Origin: Cyanobacteria bacterium OH_CBrB_359
GTDB taxonomy: Bacteria > Cyanobacteriota > Vampirovibrionia > Gastranaerophilales > Gastranaerophilaceae
NCBI GenBank assembly: GCA_023433065.1
Contig: JAEZET010000006.1
Span: forward strand, 62,001-126,000
DNA: 64,000 nt
Direction of reading: 5' to 3'
A program made the position numbers and the translations under genes. Shown here piece by piece: positions 33,479 through 42,253 of the stretch. The notes beneath the pieces are model-generated. The model made no database searches. It had not been told where the DNA came from and worked only from the letters and a program-made list of their open reading frames with translations. Within the stretch, counting starts at the first letter, position 1. The number at the start of each line of letters is the position of its first letter.

Positions 33479-34191
33479 TGTACGACAAAAAAAATCCCCC
33501 TTCGATTAATGATTTATTTGATAATATTTCCCGTAAATATGATTTTATGAACAATTTAATGTCACTTTTTTTGCATAAGAATATTAAAAAGCATGCCGTA
33601 AATAAACTGGAATACAAAGATAATCTGGAAATTCTGGATTTATGCACAGGAACAGGGGATATTGCAATATTACTGGCTAAAAAATATAAAAATTCTAATG
33701 TTATAGGCATTGATTTTTCAGAAAAAATGCTTGAAATTGCAAAAAATAAATCAAAGAATTTGCATAACATCGAATTTAAAAAGATTGATATTAATAACCT
33801 CTCATTTAAAGAAAACAGCTTTGACATATGTTTTATTAGTTTTGGGCTAAGAAATCTTCCTGATATAAATTTGGCAATTAATAATTTTCAAAAAATTTTG
33901 AAACCTGATGGTATTATCTCAATATTAGATTTAGGAAAACCAAATGGAATAATTAAATTTTTGTATGGATACTATTTTAACAGAGTCATTCCCTTTCTTG
34001 GAAAGCTATTTAATAAAAACAAAACACCCTATCAATATCTTGCAGAAAGTCTTTCCACCTACCCTTCCCAAGATAAAATAATTGAAATATTAAATGAAAA
34101 CGGATTTTATAATTCTAAAAATACAAATTACATTTTCGGGATAATAGCTCAACAAACAGCGCAAAAAAAAGGAAGGGATTACCTTCCGTAG
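33478..34191 (+). CDS. menG: Demethylmenaquinone / ubiquinone-type C-methyltransferase
   Basis: UbiE/MenG family, 237 aa. Signature 1 is YDFMNNLMSLFLHKNIK (21-37); LDLCTGTGD (53-61) binds AdoMet; the RNLPDINLA block is signature 2. Would catalyse the last methylation of menaquinone (or a related quinone), implying some respiratory electron transfer in this otherwise fermentative-looking cell. No other men genes nearby. The last codons overlap a hairpin that terminates the convergent regulator gene. Start codon chosen by the adjacent extended -10. Confidence 0.88.
   Translation: MYDKKNPPSINDLFDNISRKYDFMNNLMSLFLHKNIKKHAVNKLEYKDNLEILDLCTGTGDIAILLAKKYKNSNVIGIDFSEKMLEIAKNKSKNLHNIEFKKIDINNLSFKENSFDICFISFGLRNLPDINLAINNFQKILKPDGIISILDLGKPNGIIKFLYGYYFNRVIPFLGKLFNKNKTPYQYLAESLSTYPSQDKIIEILNENGFYNSKNTNYIFGIIAQQTAQKKGRDYLP
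34163..34187 (-). terminator. Terminator of the NarL-type regulator, embedded in the menG 3' end
   Basis: GGAAGG (34171-34176) pairs with CCTTCC (34182-34187), loop GATTA. On the minus strand the stem is followed by eight Us. It lies 30 nt after the stop of the regulator gene and entirely inside the menG reading frame. Confidence 0.8.
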
Positions 34192-34216
34192 TGTGTTTAG
34201 TATTAACATTAATCAG

Positions 34217-34900
34217 TTAAATAATATTTTCTTTTATGGCTTTTACTGCTGCCTGGACTCTATCATCCACACATAATTTCTGCAAGATACTGCATACATG
34301 CGCTTTTGCGGTATGCACACTTACAATAAGCTCCTTTGCAATCTCTGTATTGCTTTTCCCTTTTACAAGATGTTTTAATACCTCAAGCTCACGTTCTGTA
34401 AGCTGAGCTCTTGCATCAGTTGATTCAGCCGAAGACAAAAGACTTGTGTTTTCGGGCTTGGGGAAGAGGTTCAAAGCCATTTTGGCAATTGCAGGATCTA
34501 ACCAGCAAGCGCCTTTTGCAACGTTTCTGATAACCTGTGATAAAGTTTTTGGATCTATATCCTTCAAACAATATGCACAGGCACCTGAACCCAATGCAGC
34601 AATGACTTCTTCACCTCTTTCGTGCGATGTAAGGATTATTACATTTGTATTGGGGGATATTTCCTTTGTTTTCTGAGTGGCTTCAAGTCCGTTCATGCCC
34701 GGCAAACCCAAATCCATTAATACAACTTCGGGTTTTTCTCTTTCTATAATTTCTAACCCCTTAATTGCATCTTCTGACTCTCCTACTACCTGAATCTGAT
34801 CGAATTCATTTAATGTAGATCTTAAACCGACTCTTGTTAACTTATAATCTTCGATTATTACAACTCTGATTATATCTTGCTCAATTGGGGCTACTACCAT
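34217..34900 (-). CDS. NarL/LuxR-type response regulator
   Basis: 227 aa. Receiver domain (11-130) with acidic pocket IIED, phosphoacceptor Asp63 (VVLMDLGLPG), Thr in ILTSH and Lys in CLKDIDP. The C-terminal LuxR helix-turn-helix (167-225) has LTERELEVLKHLVKGKSNTE and SVHTAKAHV. AGGAG lies 6 nt upstream of the ATG. No histidine kinase is adjacent; the nearest is at 60208. Target genes unknown. Confidence 0.93.
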   Translation of the reverse strand: MVVAPIEQDIIRVVIIEDYKLTRVGLRSTLNEFDQIQVVGESEDAIKGLEIIEREKPEVVLMDLGLPGMNGLEATQKTKEISPNTNVIILTSHERGEEVIAALGSGACAYCLKDIDPKTLSQVIRNVAKGACWLDPAIAKMALNLFPKPENTSLLSSAESTDARAQLTERELEVLKHLVKGKSNTEIAKELIVSVHTAKAHVCSILQKLCVDDRVQAAVKAIKENII

Positions 34901-35027
34901 GCTTTACTCCTGTTACTTTATATATTGAATAAAATTTGAATGTTATTCACAAAACTAATAGTAAATGTTTAAAACTTGAATATATATTATCCAGTTAGGC
35001 AATATTTACCATATTTAAGTACAATAA

Positions 35028-36263
35028 TTACAGTTTTTTAAATAATTCTTTCATCATATAGAAAGAACCTGATACTATTTTGAGCGAATTTGGGCAATAA
35101 TAATTTAATATATTTTCCGATTCGGGTAAATTACATTCAATTATATTATTTTTTGTACAACTTTCAATATCTTTTAAACTTATTGCATTTTTATTATCAA
35201 ATTTATAAAAATATACTTGATCATCTTCTTTAAACAGTAATGACGCTATTTTTTGATATTCTTTTGTGTTTAGTGATCCATATATCCAGATTTTTTTATA
35301 ATTTGGGAAATAAGAGTCAATACTGGATAATAGCTGCTTTGCAGCATCATAGTTGTGTGCCCCGTCTATGATAATATTCTTTTCTCTTATATATTGAAAT
35401 CTGCAAGGCCAATTAACAGTCTTTAAGCCTTCTATAATTGCGTTTTCAGATATTTTAAATCCTAAAATATCTAAAAGATTTATTGCTTCAAATACTAAAT
35501 TTAAATTCTTTTCTTGCCATAATCCTAAAAGTGAAAATTCGTATTTTTTATTATTAACATAAACATAGTTTTTATTGCCTTCAAAACTAAGTCTAGATAT
35601 AGCTTTTGGGGTAACAATCATGGATTTTTTTTCGGCTGCGACACTTTTTAATATTTCATATCCTTGATTATCTTCTGATACAATCACAGCGTTAGATTCG
35701 CGAATTATTCCTGCTTTTTCGAAGGCAATTTTTTCAACAGAATCTCCAAGCCTATCCACATGGTCTATCGAAATAGAGGTAATTATGCTAAAAAGACTGT
35801 TTTTATAGGCATTTGTGGCATCTAACCTGCCTCCGAGACCTGTCTCAACAATGGCTATGTCAATTTTATTATCAAAAAAATATTTGTATGCAGCAGCCGT
35901 TAAAATTTCAAATTCTGTTAAGTATATGTCGTTTTGTTGCGCAATTTTACAAATTGTTAATATATATAAAGAAAAATCGGTTTCTGAGATGTCATTATTA
36001 TCAATTTTTATTCTCTCTGTATACTCAAAAATATGAGGACTGGTATATAATCCAACCTTATAACCTTGCTTCATTAATATATTAGCCAAAATTGCACAAA
36101 CAGAACCTTTTCCGTTTGTACCTGCCACATGAATTATTTTAAGTTTGTCTTGGGGATTAGAAAGCAATTCAAGAATTTTTGAAATACGCTCTAACCCGAG
36201 GCAAATATGAAATTTTCCTTGAGAAGTCAAAATATCAACAGCTTTTCGATAATCAGATATCAT
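35028..36263 (-). CDS. folC: Folylpolyglutamate / dihydrofolate synthase
   Basis: Mur-ligase-fold enzyme that adds glutamate to folates. IIHVAGTNGKGSVCA (43-57) is the P-loop; the family's GLYTSPH, ETGLGGRLDATN and IIDGAHNYDA blocks follow. 411 aa. Last gene of the leftward cell-wall block; its ATG overlaps the murG stop by 4 nt (ATGA). folC is not a usual member of dcw clusters, but it shares the Mur-ligase fold. Confidence 0.94.
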   Translation of the reverse strand: MISDYRKAVDILTSQGKFHICLGLERISKILELLSNPQDKLKIIHVAGTNGKGSVCAILANILMKQGYKVGLYTSPHIFEYTERIKIDNNDISETDFSLYILTICKIAQQNDIYLTEFEILTAAAYKYFFDNKIDIAIVETGLGGRLDATNAYKNSLFSIITSISIDHVDRLGDSVEKIAFEKAGIIRESNAVIVSEDNQGYEILKSVAAEKKSMIVTPKAISRLSFEGNKNYVYVNNKKYEFSLLGLWQEKNLNLVFEAINLLDILGFKISENAIIEGLKTVNWPCRFQYIREKNIIIDGAHNYDAAKQLLSSIDSYFPNYKKIWIYGSLNTKEYQKIASLLFKEDDQVYFYKFDNKNAISLKDIESCTKNNIIECNLPESENILNYYCPNSLKIVSGSFYMMKELFKKL

Positions 36264-37390
36264 TTAGCTACGCTTTTTAATTGGTTAATTATGTTCTTTG
36301 AAGCATCCGGCCTGGCGAGCAATCTTGAGGATTCACTCATTGACTTGAGTTTATTAGGATTATCAATTAATGACTTAATCGCTGATAGAATCTTATTCGG
36401 AGAGCACACATCATCCTCTATATATAAAGCTGCACCATTTTCAATCATCTCTATTGCGTTTTTGCGTTGATGGTCGGCTGCTGCATAAGGATACGGAATT
36501 AATATTGATGCTAAAGCGCAAGAATTTATTTCTGACAAGCTCAAGGACCCTGCCCTTGAGATTACAATATCAGACGCATTTAAAGGAATTGCCATATTAT
36601 CAAAATATGGTCTTATTACAAGTGATTTATTATCCTCATTCTCAGGCCAAATTTGAGAAATCCTATCAAGAATATCAGCATAATTTTTTCTTCCTGTCTG
36701 AATAATAAGCTGTAAATTCAAATCTTCGACAAGATATTTTGCAATTTCAATAACAGAATTATTAATCGTATTAGCACCCTGAGATCCGCCCATTGCCATA
36801 ACGGTCAACTTGTCTTCTAATCCTAGTATTTTCCTTGCTTCTTCTTTAGAATATTCGTTAAATGACGAACGTACAGGATTTCCGTTAACGACGATATTTT
36901 CAGATTTTAAACGTTTTTTTGATTTCTCAAACGCAACCGAAACATATTTCGCAAAAGGTGCTACAAGTTTAGAAACAAGTCCGGGCTGGATATCACAATC
37001 ATGTATCATAAAATTCTTCTTTAAAATTATTGCGGCAAAGGCAACAGGAGCGCTTACATACCCACCGGTGGTAAAAATCACATCGGGCTTGTATTTCAAA
37101 ATATAATACAGCGCTTTCCAGGTTGAAATCTCCAGATTCCACAACCATTTTATAAACTTAAACGTAAAGTTTCTTGGCATCCCCTTCACGCTTACAGGCA
37201 AAAACTCCACTTCAGGATATTTTTCGATAATTTCATACTCTAAATTTTTTGGATTCCCCACATAAAAAATCTTTTCCGTATCTTCTTCTTTTAAAAGCTC
37301 CTGAACAATGCTCACAGCAGGGTAAATATGTCCCCCCGTACCGCCGCCTGAAATAAAATATGTATATTTTTTAGACTGGTCTTGTTGCAT
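36260..37390 (-). CDS. murG: Lipid II synthase MurG
   Basis: Adds GlcNAc to lipid I on the inner face of the membrane. The GT-B fold shows SGGGTGGHIYPA (14-25), TTGGYVSAP, GGSQGA and RAGSLSLSEI in the donor site. 376 aa. Starts 20 nt inside ftsW and ends in a 4-nt overlap with folC. AGGAAG lies about 11 nt upstream of the ATG. Confidence 0.95.
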   Translation of the reverse strand: MQQDQSKKYTYFISGGGTGGHIYPAVSIVQELLKEEDTEKIFYVGNPKNLEYEIIEKYPEVEFLPVSVKGMPRNFTFKFIKWLWNLEISTWKALYYILKYKPDVIFTTGGYVSAPVAFAAIILKKNFMIHDCDIQPGLVSKLVAPFAKYVSVAFEKSKKRLKSENIVVNGNPVRSSFNEYSKEEARKILGLEDKLTVMAMGGSQGANTINNSVIEIAKYLVEDLNLQLIIQTGRKNYADILDRISQIWPENEDNKSLVIRPYFDNMAIPLNASDIVISRAGSLSLSEINSCALASILIPYPYAAADHQRKNAIEMIENGAALYIEDDVCSPNKILSAIKSLIDNPNKLKSMSESSRLLARPDASKNIINQLKSVAK

Positions 37391-38534
37391 AAGTTTTTAT
37401 CTTCCTAATTCTTTTTCTTGAAATATTAAGCAAAACGCCCACCATACAAAGTGAAACAAAAAGTGATGTTCCTCCATAGCTTATAAATGGCAGCGGAACA
37501 CCTGTTGTCGGCAAAAAGGAACTTGATACGGACATATTTATAAATGCCTGAACGCCTATTGAAAATGAAATGCCCGCCGCAAGAAGTTTACCGTACATAT
37601 TATTGCATCTTGAAGAAATAATCAGCCCCCTGTGCATAAAAGTCCAAAATAATCCTATCACAAGCAAACAACCGATAAATCCGAGTTCTTCACCTATTAC
37701 AGCAAAAATAAAATCAGTATGCCCTTCAGGAAGCCATGCCAGTTTTTGTTTTGAATTTCCGAAACCAACTCCCCATAATCCGCCTGCCGCAAAAGCAAGC
37801 AAAGACTGAATTATATTGTATCCTGCTCCGTAAGGATCGATTTCAGGATTCAACCAAATCTTTAAACGTGATAACTGATAAGGCTTTATCAAAAACATCA
37901 AGCCGACAAATGCACTGGCCCCCATCATCAGAATCATCTTAAAAGAACCGCCGCTTATAAGATACATTATCAAGCTCACAAGCCCCAATAGTATGACCAT
38001 ACTAAGGTTTGGCTGTTTGAATACCAGAAATACCATTACCAGAATAGGCAAATAATATCTCATAATCTTGTAATCATTAAAAATAGTCGCATCTTTATAA
38101 AATGCGCTTGCTAAAAGCATAATTATCGCCGGCTTTGTCATTTCTGACGGCTGAAACTGAATAGGCCCTAACATCATCCAACGTTTTGCGCCGTTTACCA
38201 TAACTCCCAAAGGGGTAAAGTCAACAAGCGCAAGCATTATAATTACAAACCATGCAAAAGGAACGGCCCAACCTGCAAGCCTTTTATAATCATATTTCAT
38301 AAAAAATATCATACCGATTGCCGCAAAAATTAAAGAGATAAACTGTTTAATAGCAAAAGAAGCCGGATTTTCACCCTGCATAATACATTTGGGAGCACCT
38401 GCCGAGAAAATTGCCATAATGCCTATTACAACCAAAAAAGAAACAACCATAATTAATGTTGCATCAGGCGGCGAAATGATTGTGGAATCATGTCCGCTGC
38501 TAATATGTTTTCTGCTGTATTTGTGATAAGACAT
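37371..38534 (-). CDS. ftsW: Cell-division peptidoglycan polymerase FtsW (SEDS family)
   Basis: Ten-helix membrane protein of the shape-elongation-division-sporulation family. NGAKRWMMLGPIQFQPSEM is the conserved RW...G...QPSE block; EGHTDFIFAVIGEELGF and LPTTGVPLPFISYGG are the FtsW/RodA signatures. Its place between murD and murG favours FtsW over RodA. The start is uncertain: I use the ATG at 38534 (AAGGG directly upstream), giving 387 aa; candidates at 38564 and 38591 would overlap murD by 65 or 92 nt. Confidence 0.92.
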   Translation of the reverse strand: MSYHKYSRKHISSGHDSTIISPPDATLIMVVSFLVVIGIMAIFSAGAPKCIMQGENPASFAIKQFISLIFAAIGMIFFMKYDYKRLAGWAVPFAWFVIIMLALVDFTPLGVMVNGAKRWMMLGPIQFQPSEMTKPAIIMLLASAFYKDATIFNDYKIMRYYLPILVMVFLVFKQPNLSMVILLGLVSLIMYLISGGSFKMILMMGASAFVGLMFLIKPYQLSRLKIWLNPEIDPYGAGYNIIQSLLAFAAGGLWGVGFGNSKQKLAWLPEGHTDFIFAVIGEELGFIGCLLVIGLFWTFMHRGLIISSRCNNMYGKLLAAGISFSIGVQAFINMSVSSSFLPTTGVPLPFISYGGTSLFVSLCMVGVLLNISRKRIRKIKTYATRPV

Positions 38535-39861
38535 ATCCCTTAAAAACTTCTCCCCTTTGCTCATAATTGTCATACATATCAAAACTTGCACATGCCGGCG
38601 ACAATAAGATTATTTCGTCGCTGTAAGTAATTGCTTTATCAACAGCCGATTCTAAACTTTCTGCTTCTGCTATGTTCTCAAATCCGTTTTCAACAAGATT
38701 TTCTTTAAATCTTTGAGCCGCTTCTCCAATTAATATAACATTATTTATGTATTTTTTTATCATATCGCAAAATTCTTTTAAATCGGTATTTTTGTCCCGT
38801 CCTCCTGCAATTAAAGTTATTGATTTACCTTCAAAAGATTTTAATGCAACTATTGATGCTTCAGGGTTCGTTGCTTTTGAATCGTTGTAGAATTTGTGAC
38901 CTAATGCTTCTGCTACAAACTCTATCCTGTGTTCAACCGCTTTAAAAGACTTAATTGCATCTTTTATAACATCGTTATCGATTCCTATAATTTTTGCTAC
39001 AATAACAGCGCACATAATATTTTGAAGGTTATGTTCCCCAACTAAGTTTATATCAGAAATGCTTATTATTTCTTCTTCTTCGGCTTTTTTAAAACAAATT
39101 GAATTATTTTTGATATAACAACAATTTTCATCAAACTCTCTTCCAAAAAAATATTTTTCGCCGCTGTAATATTTCCCGAATTCAAAAACTTTTTCATCCA
39201 AAGCATTAAAAACCGAAAAAGCAGGCTGCTTATGGTCCTCGAACAACTTTATTTTTGCCTTGAAATAATTGTCCAAACCACCATGCCATTCTATATGGTC
39301 AGGCGTAAAGTTCAAAAAACAAGCAATTTGCGGCCTTAATGTAGGGCTCATTTCTATTTGATAAGAACTCAATTCACAAACAAGATAATCATTTTTTTCA
39401 TCTATTAAAGAAGTCGGCGGCAAACCAATATTTCCGCAGGCAGGAGCCTTATACTCTTTCTCCAGAATATATGAAGTTAAAGCTGTTGTTGTAGTTTTAC
39501 CGTTTGTCCCTGTTATTGCAATAAAAGGTGTCGTCGTTTCAAGATATGCAAGCTCTATTTCACTTACAACAGGAACATTCTTATCTTTTAACCTCGAAAA
39601 GACAGGCTTTAAAGGAGAAATCCCGGGACTTGTAATAGCAAGGTAAGCACCTTCGATGAATTCATCACTGTGTCCCCCTGTTTCTACTTTTATCCCAAGA
39701 CCTTCAAGTTCTTTTATCTTATCAAAATCTTTTTCCTCAGCATTTTTAAATTCCGAGACAAAACAATCTGCGCCTTTTGAATTAAGGTACTTTGCGGCCG
39801 AAATACCGCTTTTTGAAAGCCCCAAAATTAATACTTTTTTATCAAACCATTTTCTTTTCAT
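38500..39861 (-). CDS. murD: UDP-MurNAc-L-alanine:D-glutamate ligase MurD
   Basis: Adds D-glutamate to the peptidoglycan stem peptide. N-terminal Rossmann domain (VLILGLSKSGISAAKYL, 10-26), P-loop AITGTNGKTTTT (about 115-126), NFTPDHIEWHGG and the C-terminal NDSKATNPEAS and GGRDKN blocks. 453 aa. Starts 6 nt after the mraY stop; its end overlaps the ftsW start. Confidence 0.95.
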   Translation of the reverse strand: MKRKWFDKKVLILGLSKSGISAAKYLNSKGADCFVSEFKNAEEKDFDKIKELEGLGIKVETGGHSDEFIEGAYLAITSPGISPLKPVFSRLKDKNVPVVSEIELAYLETTTPFIAITGTNGKTTTTALTSYILEKEYKAPACGNIGLPPTSLIDEKNDYLVCELSSYQIEMSPTLRPQIACFLNFTPDHIEWHGGLDNYFKAKIKLFEDHKQPAFSVFNALDEKVFEFGKYYSGEKYFFGREFDENCCYIKNNSICFKKAEEEEIISISDINLVGEHNLQNIMCAVIVAKIIGIDNDVIKDAIKSFKAVEHRIEFVAEALGHKFYNDSKATNPEASIVALKSFEGKSITLIAGGRDKNTDLKEFCDMIKKYINNVILIGEAAQRFKENLVENGFENIAEAESLESAVDKAITYSDEIILLSPACASFDMYDNYEQRGEVFKGYVLSQIQQKTY

Positions 39862-39867
39862 AAAGTT

Positions 39868-40836
39868 TTAGCCTGTGTATAATATCCAGAATAATTTTAC
39901 CGCTAAAATACAACATAATATAGTTATAAGCGTAAAGAATTTAACAATTTTTGTTTCCTTCCAGCCTGAAAGCTCAAAATGGTGATGAATAGGGCTCATT
40001 CTGAATATTCTTTTTCCTGTTAATTTAAAAAAGCTGACCTGCAAAATTACAGATAAAGTCTCACAGAAAAATACAAAACCAATCAGCAATAACCAAAGCT
40101 CAAACTTACCCATAACAGCAAGTGTACCTAAAACTCCGCCCAAAGCTAAAGAGCCTGTATCTCCCATAAAAACCTTTGCAGGATATTTGTTAAAAAATAA
40201 AAACCCTCCGGTTGCACCTGCAATTGCAGCTGCTGTTATTGCCATATCAATCCTGCCTGTAATCATACATATTAAAGTAGATGCAAGCATCGCAAAAATG
40301 ATGTTAGAAGCAGCAAGACCATCCAATCCGTCAGTTAAGTTAACAGCGTTAGAAACTCCGGTAATTAAAAATATTCCGAATACCGGATAAAAATAACCCA
40401 GATCTAAACTCCATTTACCTACACTTAGAGTAGTTTCCCCCATAAGAGTCACATACAATACGGGTAAAAGAGAAATGACTATCTGTAAAAATAATTTATT
40501 TTTTGCACTTAAGCCCTCATTCTGTTTATGCTTAATTTTTTGAATATCATCTTTAAAACCTGCAAACATATAAAATACAAAGGATAATAGAATTATAAAT
40601 GACTCTGTAGTAGGTTTTTGTTCCATCAAAAGAGCTATAATCGAAGCCAAAACAGTAGCTACTACTATAAATACACCACCTGTTGTAGGAGTTCCGCTCT
40701 TTTGCATATGAGATTCAGGTGCAACTTCTCTAATGTATTGGTTATAGAGTTTTTTCTTTAAAAAATCTATATATACTACCCCCAAGAGTAATGATAAAAC
40801 TACAGCAACCAAGGCTGCCACCAATATCAATATCAT
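39868..40836 (-). CDS. mraY: Phospho-MurNAc-pentapeptide transferase MraY
   Basis: Makes lipid I by moving phospho-MurNAc-pentapeptide to undecaprenyl phosphate. KSGTPTTGGVFIV (47-59), NLTDGLDGLAA with the catalytic Asp pair, FMGDTGSLALGG and the MSPIHHHFEL cytoplasmic loop are all present. About ten helices, 322 aa. Its ATG overlaps the murF stop by 4 nt. Confidence 0.96.
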   Translation of the reverse strand: MILILVAALVAVVLSLLLGVVYIDFLKKKLYNQYIREVAPESHMQKSGTPTTGGVFIVVATVLASIIALLMEQKPTTESFIILLSFVFYMFAGFKDDIQKIKHKQNEGLSAKNKLFLQIVISLLPVLYVTLMGETTLSVGKWSLDLGYFYPVFGIFLITGVSNAVNLTDGLDGLAASNIIFAMLASTLICMITGRIDMAITAAAIAGATGGFLFFNKYPAKVFMGDTGSLALGGVLGTLAVMGKFELWLLLIGFVFFCETLSVILQVSFFKLTGKRIFRMSPIHHHFELSGWKETKIVKFFTLITILCCILAVKLFWILYTG

Positions 40837-42158
40837 AATGCTTTTAACTCCTCGATAATTTCTTCAAATTTCATAGAACGTGATGCCTTAAACAAAATAT
40901 TTGCTTCTTTTTCCATTTTTTTCAATATAAATTTTGCTATTCCTTTATTATTTGAAAACCTCTTCACTTTGTCATCCGCACCATTTTTAATATATTTTGC
41001 AAGCTTTCCTACAGTAATTAAATAATCATATTTATAATTTTTTAAAAATTCACCAAGTTCCTGATGATATTTTTTTTCATTTTTCCCAAGCTCACCCATA
41101 TCACCAAGGACTATGATTTTAGGCTTTTTATACAGAGTTAAAAATGTCTTTAAAGCTGCTTTAACAGAATCAGGATTTGCGTTATAACTATCATTTATAA
41201 TACTGAAGCCTTTAATTGTTTCACTCTCCCATCTTTTTTCAATGGGTTTAAACTCTTCAAGCCCTTTTGCAATTGTGTGAGAAGGTATACCAAGCAAAAT
41301 GCCAGCTTCAATAACCGAAATGGCATTTTCAATATTATGTTCGCCCTCAAGAAAAAGCTTATATTCCTGATTTTTGTATACAAATTTGCTCATACTAGGT
41401 GTTAATTCAAGTATTTTAAGACTTTTACTATTAAGACTAAAATATATTGTCTTGCCCTTAAAAGAATTTTCCTCTTTAATTACATCTGAATCATGCGCTA
41501 TCAGGGTTCCTTCACTATGAAGATGTTTTGTTACCTCACACTTCGCCTTTGCAATATTTTTTATAGAACCCAATCTTCCGATATGAGCATGCCCGACATT
41601 CGAAATAATTGCAATGTCAGGTTCTGCATATTTTGACAGAAGTTCAATTTCGCCAATACCTCTCATTCCCATTTCTGCAATTAACACATCAGTATCACAA
41701 GGCATAGAAAGCAACGTTTGGCACAAACCTATCTCGTTGTTATGGTTAAGCAAAGATTTGTGGGTTTTAAACTGCTGAGAAACAACATGATAAAGCATTT
41801 CTTTTGTGGTTGTTTTGCCGGTGCTGCCTGTTATTGCAATTGTAATGGGCAAAACTTTATTCTTGTAATAGCTTGCAAGCTTCAAATATGCTTCTTTTGT
41901 ATCTTCAACATAAAAAATATTTTCGGCTGAGTCAAAAATCAGGCTTTTATCATCCGTAAAGTACCCTGCAGCTCTATTTTCAAGTACATTTTCAATAAAA
42001 TTTTTACCATCAAAATTCTCACCTTTTAACGGTAAATATATTTGGCCCTGTTCTGTTTTTCTTGAATCTGTTGAAACCGAGTGTTTCCTTAAAGATTTTG
42101 CAGATTTAATAACTTCTGCATCTGTTGCCTTTACGATTTCATCTACAGTAAAATTCAT
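40833..42158 (-). CDS. murF: UDP-MurNAc-tripeptide:D-Ala-D-Ala ligase MurF
   Basis: Adds D-Ala-D-Ala to the stem peptide. N-terminal UDP-binding domain (STDSRKTEQGQIYLPLKG, 29-46), P-loop AITGSTGKTTTKEM, EMGMRGIGEI and C-terminal NDSYNANPDSVKAAL. 441 aa. First gene of the leftward murF-mraY-murD-ftsW-murG-folC block; AAGGTAGGT lies just before the ATG. A TTGACA occurs 30 nt upstream but no convincing -10 follows. murC, murB and ftsZ are not in the window. Confidence 0.95.
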   Translation of the reverse strand: MNFTVDEIVKATDAEVIKSAKSLRKHSVSTDSRKTEQGQIYLPLKGENFDGKNFIENVLENRAAGYFTDDKSLIFDSAENIFYVEDTKEAYLKLASYYKNKVLPITIAITGSTGKTTTKEMLYHVVSQQFKTHKSLLNHNNEIGLCQTLLSMPCDTDVLIAEMGMRGIGEIELLSKYAEPDIAIISNVGHAHIGRLGSIKNIAKAKCEVTKHLHSEGTLIAHDSDVIKEENSFKGKTIYFSLNSKSLKILELTPSMSKFVYKNQEYKLFLEGEHNIENAISVIEAGILLGIPSHTIAKGLEEFKPIEKRWESETIKGFSIINDSYNANPDSVKAALKTFLTLYKKPKIIVLGDMGELGKNEKKYHQELGEFLKNYKYDYLITVGKLAKYIKNGADDKVKRFSNNKGIAKFILKKMEKEANILFKASRSMKFEEIIEELKAL

Positions 42159-42253
42159 ACCTACCTTAAATCAGCTGTTTTATGTCAATATTATTTTTTT
42201 AACTATCAGCTGCATATTTAGCATTAATAATGATAATTTTAGCATAAAAGAAA

